Shown: positions 22,523 to 35,170 of the stretch, in pieces
How positions within the stretch are numbered: position 1 is the stretch's first letter
Layout: the number at the start of each line of letters is the position of its first letter
DNA from: Stachybotrys elegans
Taxonomy: Eukaryota; Ascomycota; Sordariomycetes; Hypocreales; Stachybotryaceae
DNA: 64,000 nt
Reading direction: 5' to 3'
Assembly (NCBI GenBank): GCA_020746835.1
Contig: JAGPNK010000001.1
Location: forward strand, 5,084,001 to 5,148,000
The notes under the pieces: generated by a model
Seen by the model: only the letters and a program-made list of their open reading frames with translations
What the model was told of the DNA's origin: nothing
Database searches by the model: none
Program-made: the position numbers and the translations under genes

Positions 22523-24298
22523 ACAACACACCTATACTTTTGCTCTATTAGAGTGATGATTAGCATTAGGTGATAAGACCTACATTTTCAAGAATAATAC
22601 TAAAGCTTAGATGTATAGATACCTAGAAAGGATCTTCTTTATTCTAATCCCAAGGTATCTTTAAAAAGGCATGGTCTTTTCCTAAAGACCTTAGTGAGTA
22701 GATGCCTATAATCTCATTGGCTAGCCCCTCTGTCAGGTATAGGTGCGCTGTTTATGATGAGACCTGTAGTAATACTAGGTTCCTGATAGAGGTCAGAAAT
22801 AAATCGAAGTGGAAATTGGCCACCTTGTTTGAGTAGCGTGAAGCGACCTACCCTAGAAGACTTCTAGCTCGAGACTAGAAATAAGCCTCGTAGGTGTGGT
22901 AGAATAGGCTGGGCGAGAATGACTCGATGCATGCGGTACATCCTCGTGTACGTGATACCCGCATGGGAGCAAGTCACTTGAGGGTCGTGGTCAGCCGTGG
23001 CGGGCGCCACCCCAAGACCCTGTGCGAGTGTGATCGACGCAAAGGGGCCTCCTTTTCTGCGCGGCGTCGGCGAGTACATGTGTATTAACATGGTCTGGTG
23101 GGAGGCCGCCGTTGTTGCTTAGCTCAAGGGGCAGCGGACCAGAGAGACAATGATGGCGCGAGAAAATGTCGTGAGACGGACAGAGACATTGGAATTGGAC
23201 AGGTCAGTCGTGTCTTGGCGAAGTACCCGAGGTACATATATACGTACCCGAGAGGTGAGATGTGCGGAGATGTACGGAGGTCTCTGCGACGACGGCATTC
23301 TTGCGCCATCCAAATGCCTGCGTGGTGCAACACCGAGAATGGCCATGAAATGAAACCGAGGGCAGCGGGTGGCGCAATTGTGAGGTTGTATCGATAGAGC
23401 GGCTCTGCCCAACCGGAAGTCGTTTGTAGGTACGGATACCTTATCGCGATCCCCTGCCTGCAGATTCACATCACCAGCCCAGCGACTCAGGCGCGCCCAG
23501 GTGGGTTGGTGGGTTGGTCGGGCCACTAAAATTTCTTAGCATCCCTGGCTGTTGTTTTTTGTTTGCCTCTCTCCCGTTGGTCCAGGTTTCCCCAGCCTGC
23601 GTCCCTTGTCGCATCCCTATCTCTGATAACGGACGTGCTCGCTCTCTCTCCCTCCCGAATCTTTGCTTTTTCCTGGTCCCCTCATCGTCCTATTCCACCT
23701 TCTACGTCGCCCACCTCGCTTCGTGCTTGGGTATTTTGGTCTTGTTTTTCGTTTCTTCCCTTCTTTTTGCATTGCCGGCCTCGGCCTGCCTCCTTCATTG
23801 GCCCGCCATCTTCCGTGTCTGTGTCTCGATCCGTGCGCCTCTCTATCCCAATCCCAGCCAGCCTCCTCTCCGGCCCGTCGCTCGCTGCCCGACTTGCAAC
23901 TTGCAACTTCAAAGTCTCTCCTGAAACGAACTCGGATCGACGTCGCCCTCACCCGCCTCGTGTTTTCCTGTCGACAACCCCGCCGACGGTCGCTCGTTTC
24001 ACACACCCGACCCGACGTTTGCGGACGCACTTGGGAGCCCAGACCCAGCCCCCTCTCAACATTGGGACAACCCCCCTCAGCGTGAAACGCGCCGCCAGGT
24101 TCCCTCGTCCTGCTAGTCCCGGCTAATAGAGTTGCCTGCTAAGGCCTGTTTCGGGAGTCGAGATATCGCTGGGCAACCATTCTTTCGGCACTTTGGATAC
24201 ATCTTGCGAGGCCCCAGCATATTCTATCAGCACATATTCCAGCCATCGCCTATCCTCCACGCCAAGCAGCTATCGTACCGCCTACAGCAAATACCGCC
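22523..24298. other. Intergenic and pyrimidine-rich leader of the F-box/WD40 gene
   Basis: The left part (to about 22860) is AT-rich and looks like decayed sequence. The stretch 23530-24298 is strongly C/T-rich with overlapping open frames in all three frames; it is best read as promoter and long 5' leader, not coding sequence. Confidence 0.45.
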
Positions 24299-26443
24299 AT
24301 GCACGTCATGCCTTTTGACGCCGACACGACAGGAACAAAGGGGGAACCAAGGGAGCCTAGTGCGCAGCCCTCCAACCCACGTTTGCGCAGCATGAGTCTG
24401 TCCATGCCCTGGCGCCGGCCCAAGTCGTCCATGTTCTTGCAAGAGCTGCGCGAGTACGGCGGCCAGGGTAGCGACCTGGCCATCGACGATTCTCAATACT
24501 CGCAAGACAACGGCACCATGGATATGGAGCATGGCCAGCCAGCTTCTTCTGGCAGCATCAAGGGCATCTTACGCCGCGCTTCCCTCTCCCTCCGAGGCAT
24601 CGTACACCGCCGACCGTCCCTCAGCGTCGAAGAGCCGCTGTACGAGGACCAAAACCGACCGTCTGTCACTAGGCCTACCACTGCCAATCTGACTTGGTCT
24701 CGTCTTCGCACAGGCTTCAGCCGCTCACGATCCTTTTACGATTTGGATCTGGCCCGTGATTCCTCGTCGCCACCTTACACAGCCGCCTACTCGGTCCAGC
24801 ATCCAGTTCCTGGAGCCAAAGACGAGCCGCCCGTTATCCCTTATCACGGCGGCGGTGCTGCCAAGGCTGCGGCTGCTTTCCAAAACGAGTTCCTCGCACG
24901 TCAGGCCTTGCAGAACAAGTGGCTTCACACGCCATCTAGCGAGGACGGAAATGATCGTGAGAGCGGCATCGGCATCAATGTGTCCATCCACGGGCTCGAG
25001 GTGGAGTCTGTCGATGGCGATTCCGCCGGGATCCAGGAGGCAAGCATCAGCCGTGTCGACTTTATTGCCAAGCTACCCGCCGAGCTCGCCATCCACGTCC
25101 TGGAGTACCTTGATGCCGCCACTCTGGGCAAGGCATGCGCCGTGTCGAGAGCCTGGAATAAGAGTGTTGGCAACCAGCATGTCTGGAGGGAGTCGTGCTT
25201 GAGAGAGATGGGCAAGACGTACGCCACGAGCGGCCCCATCAGCCCCGGCACGGGTCTCGGCTTTCCCAGAGTGCACCCGGCCAATGACTGGCGCCAGATT
25301 TATCGCATCAAGCAAGAGCTTCACAACCGATGGCGAGATGGCAAGGCTCGCCCAGTTTATCTTAACGGTCACACCGACAGCATATACTGTCTCCAGTTTG
25401 ATGAGTAAGTTGAAATGCTTCCCATACGTCTCTGGGGGAGACTGACAATCTACAGGCACAAAATCATTACCGGGTCTCGTGATAAGACAATTCGCGTGTG
25501 GGATATGCACACCCTGGCTTGTCGCATGGTCATCGGACCCCCAGAGGTGGTCAACAAGAGCGATATCCTTACGGACGAGGACGGCAACCCCATTCACTAC
25601 GCCACTGGTCCTGATGGTGAACACAGTGCACCGTCCATGCCGATTCCTGCGAGCTTCAGCACTCATCATAAGGCGTCTATTCTGTGCTTGCAGTACGACG
25701 ACGAGATTCTGGTGACAGGGTCGTCAGACGCTACCTGCATCGTCTACGACATCCGGAATGGCTACAAGCCCATCCGACGGCTGCAACATCACACAGCCGC
25801 AGTTCTGGATCTGGCGTTCGACGACAAGCACATCGTGACGTGCAGCAAGGACATTAGCATCTGCGTTTGGGATCGGGCTACTGGCGCGCTTCTTCGACAG
25901 CTGCGCGGTCACACTGGCCCGGTCAACGCGGTCCAGATGCGCGGTAACACGATCGTGTCGTGCTCAGGAGATTTCCGAGTCAAGCTGTGGAACATTGACA
26001 CCGGCAAGAACATCCGCGAGTTCCCTGGTCATACCAAGGGTCTCGCGTGCTCGCAGTTCTCCGAGGACGGGCGGTACGTGGCGTCGGCCGGCAACGACAA
26101 GGTGATTCGGATCTGGGACGCCAACACAGGCGAGTGCATCCAGGAAATGTGCGCGCACGAGAACCTGGTGCGCAGCCTGCACATCGACAGTGTCAGCGGA
26201 CGGCTCATTAGCGGCAGCTACGACAGGGACATCAAGGTATGGGACATGGAGACGGGCCACCAGCTGCTCGACTTCCCGCGATGGCACCAGAGCTGGGTGC
26301 TGAGCGCCAAGAGCGACTACAGACGAATCGTGAGCACGGGACAGCATCCCAAGATCCTGATTATGGATTTTGGTGCCGACATCGAGGGCATCGAGACCTT
26401 GGAGAGCGAGGATCCGCTCGTTGGCCGAGGCAACTTCATCTAG
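24299..26443 (+). CDS. F-box/WD40-repeat protein, probable SCF substrate receptor
   Basis: Two exons, 24299..25404 and 25456..26443 (51-nt intron), 697 aa. The first 250 residues are Ser/Arg/Pro-rich and probably disordered. The F-box lies at about 254-300 (FIAKLPAELAIHVLEYLDAATLGKACAVSRAWN), followed by a linker with HVWRESCLREMG. From about residue 350 there is a WD40 propeller, with repeats such as GHTDSIYCLQFD, ITGSRDKTIRVWD, VTGSSDATCIVYD, VTCSKDISICVWD, VSCSGDFRVKLWN, ASAGNDKVIRIWD and ISGSYDRDIKVWD. The domain order is that of Cdc4/Met30/Fwd-1-type proteins, which bind phosphorylated substrates through the propeller and Skp1 through the F-box. I cannot tell which orthologue it is. Confidence 0.88.
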
Positions 26444-29400
26444 GCGGACTGCGACTTTGGCAGAGCAGTGAACAAGTCAGTGTCTGGTGCGAATGCATCC
26501 GCCGCCGACATGAGTCCGATGGTGACGTTCCATTGGAACTCGAGTCGAAAGCTGTACGGAAATATGTCAGGTGGACAGGCTGGGAGGGCGGGGTGTCATC
26601 TTGGCATAAACGGAGGGTTACGTCTTGGACAGCAGGCGCCCAATTAGAGTTCTGGGGGATTACACAGCGCATGTACATTTTGGCTTCTCTGGTTTTGGGA
26701 TTGTGCGTTCCGGAAGGAGTTTGCGCTGGCTGCCATTTTCCCACATCTACAAACATGCGTTATGAGCATAGCACTTGGAGTTTATAGAGCACATAGACAG
26801 GCTTTGGTTTAACTTTCCCCTCATCCTCTTCTCTTGGGTGTCTACCGAGAAATAAATATTATTCTTATGCTTTGCTGGTATTTGGTGTGACTGACAGCCA
26901 CCTGGCGGTGTCAATGTTATCAAGCACCGTCATTGTTCAGCTTGTTAAGGCAGGACAAAGAAATTCCGGTCGGGCTCTTGGGCATGCCTCAAAGACTGAC
27001 GCGTAATGTGTCTGTGCAGCTTTTACAGGGAATATTCCCGATGAGAGGTGGTTTCATAGAGTCGGAGCGGCGATCTTGTTCTCAGAGATGGGATAATATG
27101 TTCTTGTTCGACCACCCTTGACGCCGATGTTCTGATTCGGCGTCTGGTAGCCTGAACTGGTCGGAGGAGTAGGCCTAGCTCTTGGTTTCAGTATTCCGTT
27201 TAAACGGCCGAGGTTCTTGTTGGAACACCATTGTTAGGTGTATAATTGTCCCCCTAGCCATGGTAAGATGATATCATCTGGGGTTGATATACTGGTGACT
27301 GGAGGAAAATGCACTGTGAACTTAACATCTTACTTGGTACATCCCAATCATCTTAAGTCTCCTGGCTGATGTTGCTCCTCCAACAAATCCAGAGGTGTTT
27401 TGAATGTCCAGGTGGTATTGTAATTCGGCCATGTCGTGGGGAGGAGAGGCGATATCACGTCACCAACACAGAAGCAGGGCCTACCATCCACACATTTCCG
27501 AGAGACTCGCTCTCGATTATAGGTGTATGTTCAGTACACAGATAAATTGTACAAGATTCATGGACTGTTGCCTATCTAAGTAGAGCACAATTTCCGGGAT
27601 GGCCGTTTTTCATCCTCCGCTAGAGAACAGTGCTTCCGTACAAGTCATCCACTTCGAAGAGACGGTTTCTATCGTGACACGATATTGAACTGCGGAAAGG
27701 GTACAAGAGCCCGTTGGCGGGTGTTGAATGGGTGAAGTTGTTGTCAAGCAATATAACAGGCCAATACAGCTGTGCATCTTGTTAACTGAGAAGATCTAAT
27801 GGTTGCGGGGGCTGGAAGTTGTCATCAGTGTGGGCTCCGAGGTAGGAGCATTGAAAATGACGGCCAATGATACTGCTGGGGGTGAAGGGAACTACCTCTC
27901 GTGTTGATATACACGCTATCCAGGAGAAGTCTTTTTATAAGCCTGGAGAGTCATGGACTCGGAAACTATCCTACTTCTTTTTCTTTACTGGCTCATTGGC
28001 TTGTTGGACTAAGAGACCCCGTTTGAGAAGAGCAGGAGCTGGTAGTTCTATTAATAGCGGTCGGTTACTCACAATCGTTATGCATCGTGGGTTCGTGACA
28101 CGGCCTTGGAATGGTGATAGAGATGTGGTCTAGCTGTCAGAAGACGGTTAGAAGACATGTTGATGGTTCATCCATCGGCAACATATTAGGCAGCCATCGG
28201 TTATTTAACTTGACTCTGGCTCGACGAAAATCAACTTGCATAGTTACAGTCTCACCGTCTTGTTCGCATATCAAAACAAAGGACGGGCATGATAGTACGA
28301 CAAGTAAATAGCAATTTTTCTTCTTTTATTTAGTCTAGCAAGATCTTCTATGGTAGCTGTTGAACTGGAGATGGCTAATTTGTCTATGCGGGAGGCATCT
28401 TGGCCAACCTAGAAGAGGATGGTAGTTCGCTGTTCAGCTTCTCCTCAGCGACTATCAAACCTCTTCCCGTCACCGCCGCCTACCTCATCAAATTTGCTTT
28501 CCATTTTAAAAAAGGTTAATCGAAACAGGACCTTACCCTTGTCAACAACCATGCAACCGAGCATTGTACCCCGGTGGTTCATGCGGGTTCAATCAGAGTT
28601 GATGACGGTAGGCTGTGCCACGCCTGATGTGGAAGTTGGAAGCCGGAGATGCCTTCGGCGCCTCTAACTTAGGCAGCCGGTTTACTGGCGCAAAATTCCT
28701 ACGGGCGGGTCTGTGGACGGAGGCGGGCTCACTATTGGGGATGTGATCGACGGGCGGGTGATGGGCACCTGGTGATTCTGGGGTCAGCAGGGTTGAGGGT
28801 TGAGGGAGCTTGACTTGCTGGCCTGGATTTGGCCGAGCTGGGCCCGAGAAGGCAGTTCATCACATGCAAAGGCGTAACATGCTGCAATTGGTATGAGGGT
28901 TGGAAGGGAGAGGTTGCCATATCGTACATGTGATCAGACGTGTAAATTGGATGAGGCAGAGGATGGCTCAATATATCCCCGACCCCCTCGCAAAAGGAGG
29001 CTAGCCAATAAGGTGCCTACCACTGCAACAGGACCTTATTCTATCAATACCGTGGACATGTTTGACTTGGGGCGATGGAGAAACGTGAAAGTACAGGAGC
29101 TAAGGGCCGAGGCGGCTTGCACGAGCCCTCAACGCATGGACAAGATCACCCCATCCATCGGTGGCACGTTGATGGGAAGGGCATGAGTTTGCGTCTCGGG
29201 GGAATATGTGATTGGACGACGAGGCCCCTGTCAGGGCCATGCCATTGTTTGAGGATTGGAAGACCAGGGGCGTCCAGGAAGTGGGAATGAGGGGCGCAAG
29301 TTTGGGGAAGATTGCAGGCGGGGAGATCAAGCGGCTGTTTCCTGTCCTTCTTTTTTTTTTTAACAAGGTCAAAGGAGAAATGCCCCTGTGATGGATGGGG

Positions 29401-29827
29401 CAGCTTGTGATGCATCTGGTCTGTGGCGCGTCAGCGGGCCCTCGCTTCGATCGCCAGGCACCTGGGGAAGCCTGCTGGCGATCACATAGTAACGTTTCTT
29501 TGGAGGTTAAAAAAATAATAAAAAATAAAAAGAATGGGAAGAGGCATCATAATACCGACTCCATCAACCCAACATGAACCACATTATCAACATATAGCCA
29601 AGAAATTATACTGTGGGAAAATACAAGGCACGCAAAGAGAAAATTAATAACCAGTTAAATAAAATACAGGCCCAATAAGGGCAAAGTTCATATTTTATGG
29701 CCAAACTACGTCACCTGTATCACAGCACACAGCAGCACACCAGCGTCGACACCAAACACTTCGCTCCCAACCGCCAAAAGAGCAACCCAAAACATCATGT
29801 CCATCACAATATGGAGCAAAAAGAAAG
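26444..29827. other. Long gene-poor region
   Basis: 3.4 kb with no supported protein gene. Open frames at 27867-28311, 28419-28667, 28893-29290 and 29395-29577 are short, overlap frames on the other strand and show no domain or exon-like continuity. There is a T-run near 29351-29362. Long leader, non-coding RNA or decayed DNA cannot be told apart. Confidence 0.4.
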
Positions 29828-29918
29828 GGGTCTGGCCGGGGATTGAACCCGGGACCTCTCGCAAGCGTGCTATAGGGTAAGGCCCTAAGCGAGAATCATA
29901 CCACTAGACCACCAGACC
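29828..29918 (-). tRNA. tRNA-Pro (anticodon AGG) with an anticodon-loop intron
   Basis: Read on the minus strand, the ends GGTCTGG and CCAGACC form a perfect 7-bp acceptor stem. The D-arm contains GGTCTAGTGGTATGA, the anticodon stem pairs CTCGC with GCGAG, and the T-arm reads CCGGGTTCAATCCCCGG. The anticodon is AGG in the loop TTAGGG. About 19 nt (CCTTACCCTATAGCACGCT) lie between positions 37 and 38, the canonical place for nuclear tRNA introns; removing them leaves about 71 nt plus the discriminator base at 29828. It stands alone, about 3.4 kb from the F-box/WD40 gene and 2 kb upstream of the GH55 start codon. Confidence 0.95.
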
Positions 29919-31903
29919 GAGTGTTTGTTGACGGAGGGCGAATTTTAATGGGCTATGAGGCTGGGTTGTGGGTGCGGGGGGAGTAGTGTTGGGCATCATC
30001 GCATGCTTGGAATGGCCAACCATGGTTAATGGACAGCTTGGCTTATGTTTACGCTATTCATTGGCACGGTCCGTCGGCGGCTTGGAAGATGATGCACCCC
30101 GCATAGCTTCTGACTTTCGATCCACTGACCTTCTGTACGCTGACCTTCTGAACGCTGACCTTGCTGTTCTAAGCTGATGGCACATGGTCATCTTCTTTGC
30201 TGAGGTTGCGCTTCATGTGATGGACGCGAGGCAACACGTGGACCACAGATGACTGTATTCTGCGTGTCCATCTACAGCACATTCTCCCTTTTGCTCATGT
30301 TGAATCGGCAGATGGGGCACGACTTGCCCGTGGCGCTCGAGGTAATTAAACACTGTCAATGCCGACGGTGCGCGGGCTTCCACCTAACCTTCTAATTACG
30401 GCATTCCAGTAATGCTCCGTAGGTCGTGCAAGGGGCTGTCAGGTACCGCCGGGGAGTGGGAGGGGTGGGGAGCTCGCTAGTGAAACTGCGCTAAGCCAGC
30501 GCTGGAGGCTCTCGATCGGCCCGTAGCCACTCATGCCGGTTCCTGCGCTGCCAAACGAAACAAGCCAGAGAAACCATCACCATCAACACCATGGCCACCA
30601 TATAACTCTGGACGGGACCCATGATCCTATGCTCCGTCTGGATCCCTGCTTCATCCGGCAACGCCATCCCTCCCCCGTGCCTTGCTCGCTCGCTGGACCA
30701 GTCGCTCCTTTTTTATTTTATTTTATGCCTTCCTGCTTGGTCACCCCTGACGCTGCCCCCTCGTCCGATGCATTGCGCCTACGTGGAATCGCCAAACCCT
30801 CAGACTCTGGTCCATTGCTAGGCTCGTTTGAAACAAATCCTCGCTGGCCTATTATCCCTCTGGTAGACAATGGCTCCACCATCGTGTGGCGGCTACGGCC
30901 AGCATGCCACCACGGCGACGGCTACGGCTACGGCGACGGCTACGGCTGGCAGGAGCAAGGTGTGTATAATTTTAATTATCATCGTCCTCTTGTCCCTCGT
31001 TATAAGACACTCGCATAGCCCATCGTCGTCTTCTTGTCCCTCCTCCCTCCTCACTCTCGGTGCGGCTCTGCCTCTCATTCCTTGGTCTGCGTGCGATCAG
31101 CGTCAACATTCTCTTGTGATATTATTATTGTTTTCCCACCGTCCGCCTCGCGAGATCGAGCGGCTCCCTTGTTCCCTTCGTTTACATATTGCCTTGTTGG
31201 CCGCGCCCATTCATTCACTCGCCCAGAGACCCACGAGGTAACCTCTCCTTCAACTTCGAGGTAGGTCGGTACGCAAACACTGCACAAACAACCTTGAGGC
31301 TTGATTTGATTCGCACTGCAACGTTGCCGCATGTGTGGATGTCCTCATATGACCCCGTCACAGAAGACGAGCAAGTTCTCGCTCTACCCCAAACAAGCAG
31401 CTGCCACTGGCTTGCCCTCTGCTCGGCTTCACTACTCCCTGGCCCCGTGGGGAAGCACAAGCTGCCTCCACCGCGCGTGACACGGGCCGATCGTTATTCA
31501 CCACCATCACTGCCATCACAATCACCTCTTTCTCGCCAACTGCTGCCGCTCCTTGACACTCCTTGACACTCTTTTCATTCACCTACTGCCCTGTCTGCAA
31601 TGCCTCCAATGCCCTCGCTCCTCTCTTGTACATAAATCCCCCGCAGCCCACCTCGTCTCTCCTTTCTGTTCCGCCACCTTCATTCCCTTCAATTACACAT
31701 CCAGTTCATTGAGTACGTACATCTTCAGCCCTCGTGGGCTCGCGGATAGTTCCGTTCAACACCCTCACCACCTCGACCGTTGTCAACGTGGCCACTCCCC
31801 GTTCGGATCATCCCATATACAAACGCTGACTTGTTACCAGACTCACCATCTACATTCCTTTCAGACCCGAGGAAAACCAGTTAGCTGGTGCTTCATCTTC
31901 ACC
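29919..31903. other. Upstream region and probable leader of the GH55 gene
   Basis: 2 kb. A short hexamer-like tandem repeat of GGCTAC/GGCGAC lies at about 30913-30949. From 30950 to the start codon the sequence is C/T-rich and open in several frames, without protein domains. The GH55 frame itself is open for 117 codons before its ATG, but this part has no signal-peptide character and is treated as untranslated. Confidence 0.45.
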
Positions 31904-34255
31904 ATGGGCCTCTCGACCATTCTCACCACGTCGCTCTTGGCCTTGCGCCTCTTTTCTCTCTCCGCTGCGGCCCCCGCGCCCGAGCCCCAACCTCTTCCCC
32001 AGGCCGATGCTCCCAGCGCGGCTGCTTCCGAATGGTGGTTCGCCAACATTGAGCGCCAGGGCGTAGCTGCCTATGGCGCCGCCGACCACAAGGTCTTCCG
32101 CAATGTCATGGACTATGGCGCCCGTGGCGATGGTACCACTGACGATACCGAGGCCATCAACGCCGCCATCACCGACGGAAACCGCTGCGGCTTTGGCTGC
32201 GACTCCTCCACCAACACACCTGCTCTCGTCTACTTCCCTCCCGGAACTTACCTCGTCTCCCGACCCATCATTCCCTACTACTATACCCACATGGTCGGTG
32301 ACCTCATCAACCCTCCCACTCTCCGCGCCGCCCCTATCTTCCAGGGCATGGCCGTCATCGACGCCAACCCGTACGATGACCAGGGCAACAACTGGTTCAC
32401 CAACCAGAACAACTTCTTCCGCCAGGTCCGCAACTTCAAGATTGATCTCACCGGCCTGCCCATGACCACCGGTACCGGTATCCACTGGCAGGTCGCCCAG
32501 GCCACCTCGCTTCAGAACATCGAGTTCAACATGGTCGAGGACAAGAGCGACGCCAATGTCCAGCAGGGCATCTTCATGGAGAACGGCTCCGGCGGCTTCA
32601 TGACCGACCTCACCTTCAACGGTGGAAAGTTTGGCATGTGGGTCGGCAACCAGCAGTTCACCACCCGCAACCTCCGCTTCAACAACTGCCGCACCGCCAT
32701 CTTCATGAACTGGAACTGGGTCTGGACCTTCCACGGCATCTCCATCAACAACTGCGATATCGGTATCGACATGACTGCTGGCGGCGAGAGTGGCATTCAG
32801 ACCGCCGGTTCTCTCCTGGTTCTCGACAGTACCATTGCAAACACTCCCGTCGGCGTTGCTACCCTCTACAACCCCGAGCAGTCTGGCACCAACGGCACCA
32901 TCATCCTCGACAACGTCGACATGTCTCAGAATGTCCCCGTTGCGGTCCGCAATGGTGGAACTCAGGCCGATCTCCTCACCGGCAACGCCGTCATCTCCTG
33001 GGTCCAGGGCCGTGCCTACAACGGCGCCGATGGTGGCAACGCTGTCCAACAGGCTCGTGATGCCGTGGCCAAGCCCGCCGCTCTCCTCGACGACAATGGT
33101 CGCGTTGTGGCTCGCAGCAAGCCTCAGTACGCCGATATTCCCGCCTCTCGCTTCGTCTCCGTCAAGTCTCGCGGTGCTGTAGGAGACGGTGAGACGGATG
33201 ATACCGCCGCCATCCAGGCCGTCTTTGACAGCATCGGCGCTGACGAGGTTGTCTATTTTGACCACGGTGCCTACGTCATCACCGACACTGTCCGTGTCCC
33301 CGCCAACGTCAAGGTCGTCGGTGAGATCTGGCCTCTCATCATGGCTGGCGGCAACACCAACTTCCAGGACCAGGCCAACCCCAAGCCTGTCTGGCAGGTC
33401 GGCCAGCCTGGTGATGTCGGCAACATTGAGATGCAGGACCTCATGTTCGAGACTCGCGGCCCTCAGCCTGGTGCCATCCTGATGGAGTTCAACGTCGAGG
33501 GCCAGACCAAGGGTTCTGCCGCCCTCTTCGACGTCCACTTCCGCGTCGGTGGCTCTGCCGGCACTCTCCTCCAGTCTGACCGCTGCTCCAAGACCCCCGA
33601 GGTCCCCACCTCGGTGAACCCTGAGTGCATCGGCTCCTTCATGCTCATGCACGTCACCAAGGAGGCCAGCATCTACATGGAGAACAACTGGCTCTGGGTC
33701 TCGGACCACGAGCTCGACCGCGACGACTTCAACCAGATCAACATCTACAACGGCCGCGGCATCCTGATTGAGAGCACCAAGGGCGCCTGGCTGTGGGGAA
33801 CTGCTTCTGAGCACAACACCCTGGTCAACTACCAGATCAGCAACGCTGCCAACGTCTACATGGCTCTCATCCAGACCGAGACGGCCTACTACCAGGGTAA
33901 CCCCGACTCTCTGGTTCCCTTCTCGCCCAACGCGGCCTACTTCGACCCCGACTTTAGCGAGTGCGACGGCTCCTCCACGTGCCATCGCACCTGGGGCATG
34001 CGCATCCACGACTCCGAGGACATCTTCCTCTTTGGTGGTGGCCTGTACAGCTTCTTCAACAACTACGACCAGGTCTGTGTTGGCCTCAACAACTGCCAGG
34101 ACCACATGATCAACATTGAGAACTCGAGCGCTCACCTCTACGGCGTCAGCACCAAGGCTGCCGTCAACATGGTAAGGCTCAACGGCCAGATTGCTGCCAC
34201 CGACTCGGACAACCGCAACAACTTCTGCGCTGCTATTGCCAGCTTTGAGTCGTAG
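31904..34255 (+). CDS. Secreted GH55 beta-1,3-glucanase
   Basis: Single exon, 783 aa from the ATG at 31904, which has the context TCACCATGG. The signal peptide is MGLSTILTTSLLALRLFSLS followed by Ala and then an Ala/Pro-rich stretch. Two pectate-lyase-like beta-helix halves each begin with a GAxGDGxTDDTxAI motif (DYGARGDGTTDDTEAINAAI near residue 70, RGAVGDGETDDTAAIQAVF near 425), a hallmark of GH55. STKGAWLWGTASEHN carries the glutamate (about residue 636) matching the proposed catalytic acid of fungal GH55 exo-beta-1,3-glucanases. The enzyme should release glucose or short oligomers from laminarin-type beta-1,3-glucan outside the cell, in cell-wall turnover, nutrient release or attack on other fungi. 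The frame is open upstream to 31553, but those codons lack secretory features. Confidence 0.93.
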   Translation: MGLSTILTTSLLALRLFSLSAAAPAPEPQPLPQADAPSAAASEWWFANIERQGVAAYGAADHKVFRNVMDYGARGDGTTDDTEAINAAITDGNRCGFGCDSSTNTPALVYFPPGTYLVSRPIIPYYYTHMVGDLINPPTLRAAPIFQGMAVIDANPYDDQGNNWFTNQNNFFRQVRNFKIDLTGLPMTTGTGIHWQVAQATSLQNIEFNMVEDKSDANVQQGIFMENGSGGFMTDLTFNGGKFGMWVGNQQFTTRNLRFNNCRTAIFMNWNWVWTFHGISINNCDIGIDMTAGGESGIQTAGSLLVLDSTIANTPVGVATLYNPEQSGTNGTIILDNVDMSQNVPVAVRNGGTQADLLTGNAVISWVQGRAYNGADGGNAVQQARDAVAKPAALLDDNGRVVARSKPQYADIPASRFVSVKSRGAVGDGETDDTAAIQAVFDSIGADEVVYFDHGAYVITDTVRVPANVKVVGEIWPLIMAGGNTNFQDQANPKPVWQVGQPGDVGNIEMQDLMFETRGPQPGAILMEFNVEGQTKGSAALFDVHFRVGGSAGTLLQSDRCSKTPEVPTSVNPECIGSFMLMHVTKEASIYMENNWLWVSDHELDRDDFNQINIYNGRGILIESTKGAWLWGTASEHNTLVNYQISNAANVYMALIQTETAYYQGNPDSLVPFSPNAAYFDPDFSECDGSSTCHRTWGMRIHDSEDIFLFGGGLYSFFNNYDQVCVGLNNCQDHMINIENSSAHLYGVSTKAAVNMVRLNGQIAATDSDNRNNFCAAIASFES

Positions 34256-35170
34256 GTGTCTGGGCCAGGGGATCTGTGTTCGGTGGACTATTTACCACCA
34301 TGATGCTATGAACATATTCGTTTTTCAGTATATATATCCCGACGTCGACCACGAAGTTGACCTCTCGGGCATTCAATGCTACTTTCTGCATTCTTCCATA
34401 TCTCATCCTAGGGTACAGGCTTGATCACATAGGCGGTTGGTGCACATTCACCAATGAATAAAAGATGAATGATCTTCAAAACCACATTTTTTGCTTCAAC
34501 AGTGTAGTGAATGTGATGATTGGGAGTGTGGTTGCATTAGCTGAGCATAAAAATAACATGCAAGCACTGCTTTGACGGCAGACCCAAAAAAGCCAGCGAA
34601 TCAATATGCAACTGGAGTGAAAAGAGGCAGGCCACTAGAAAGGGACGCTGAGTGTTTGTGTATGCATGGAGGAGGAATAAAAAGAGAAGCAAAATACGGA
34701 CGGCGAGTGCTGGTTAACCTTGTGCGAGTCTCGAACCAGCGGGCTCAAGAAATGGTCAAAAAGAGAGAAAAGAACGAGGATGTAAGTTTAATACGTCGTA
34801 TGTAAGTAGTGTATTTGTGGCTACCTCGTTGAGAGTGCTGTGATTATGATGGTATATAACCCATGGACGGGTGCCTAGTTGTGGCTGAGGGAAGGCGTAC
34901 GCAGCCTGGGTGAGCCGGATAAGGCCGCTAATGCAGGGACTGGAGGAGTCTGTGGGCGATGGTGTTTGGTCAGGAGCGGTTTGCCAGGAAACCTATCCGT
35001 ATTGAACAGTAGATTAAGACCATGGAAGCATGGTATTGGCGTATCCTACATATTTAATACTGTCTACCTATCTATAAATTAGTGACTAAAAGGAAGAAAA
35101 AAAGGAGAAAAAAAACATTAAAAAACGGTACGAGGAAGACAGGATAAAAATCGAACCAAGGCCCTCAAAA

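Noticed and set aside
23563..24126. 187-codon plus-strand frame before the F-box/WD40 gene
   Set aside because: Ser/Pro/Arg-rich translation of pyrimidine-rich DNA, open in all three frames; no domain.
30533..31018. 161-codon plus-strand frame upstream of GH55
   Set aside because: His/Pro-rich and includes a tandem-repeat segment; overlapped by other open frames; no homology signal. Most likely leader or promoter sequence.
31850..34135. 761-codon minus-strand frame antisense to the GH55 gene
   Set aside because: Composition is a Val/Asp/Gly-rich reverse image of GC-ending codons, with no domain; the sense frame is a complete GH55 enzyme.
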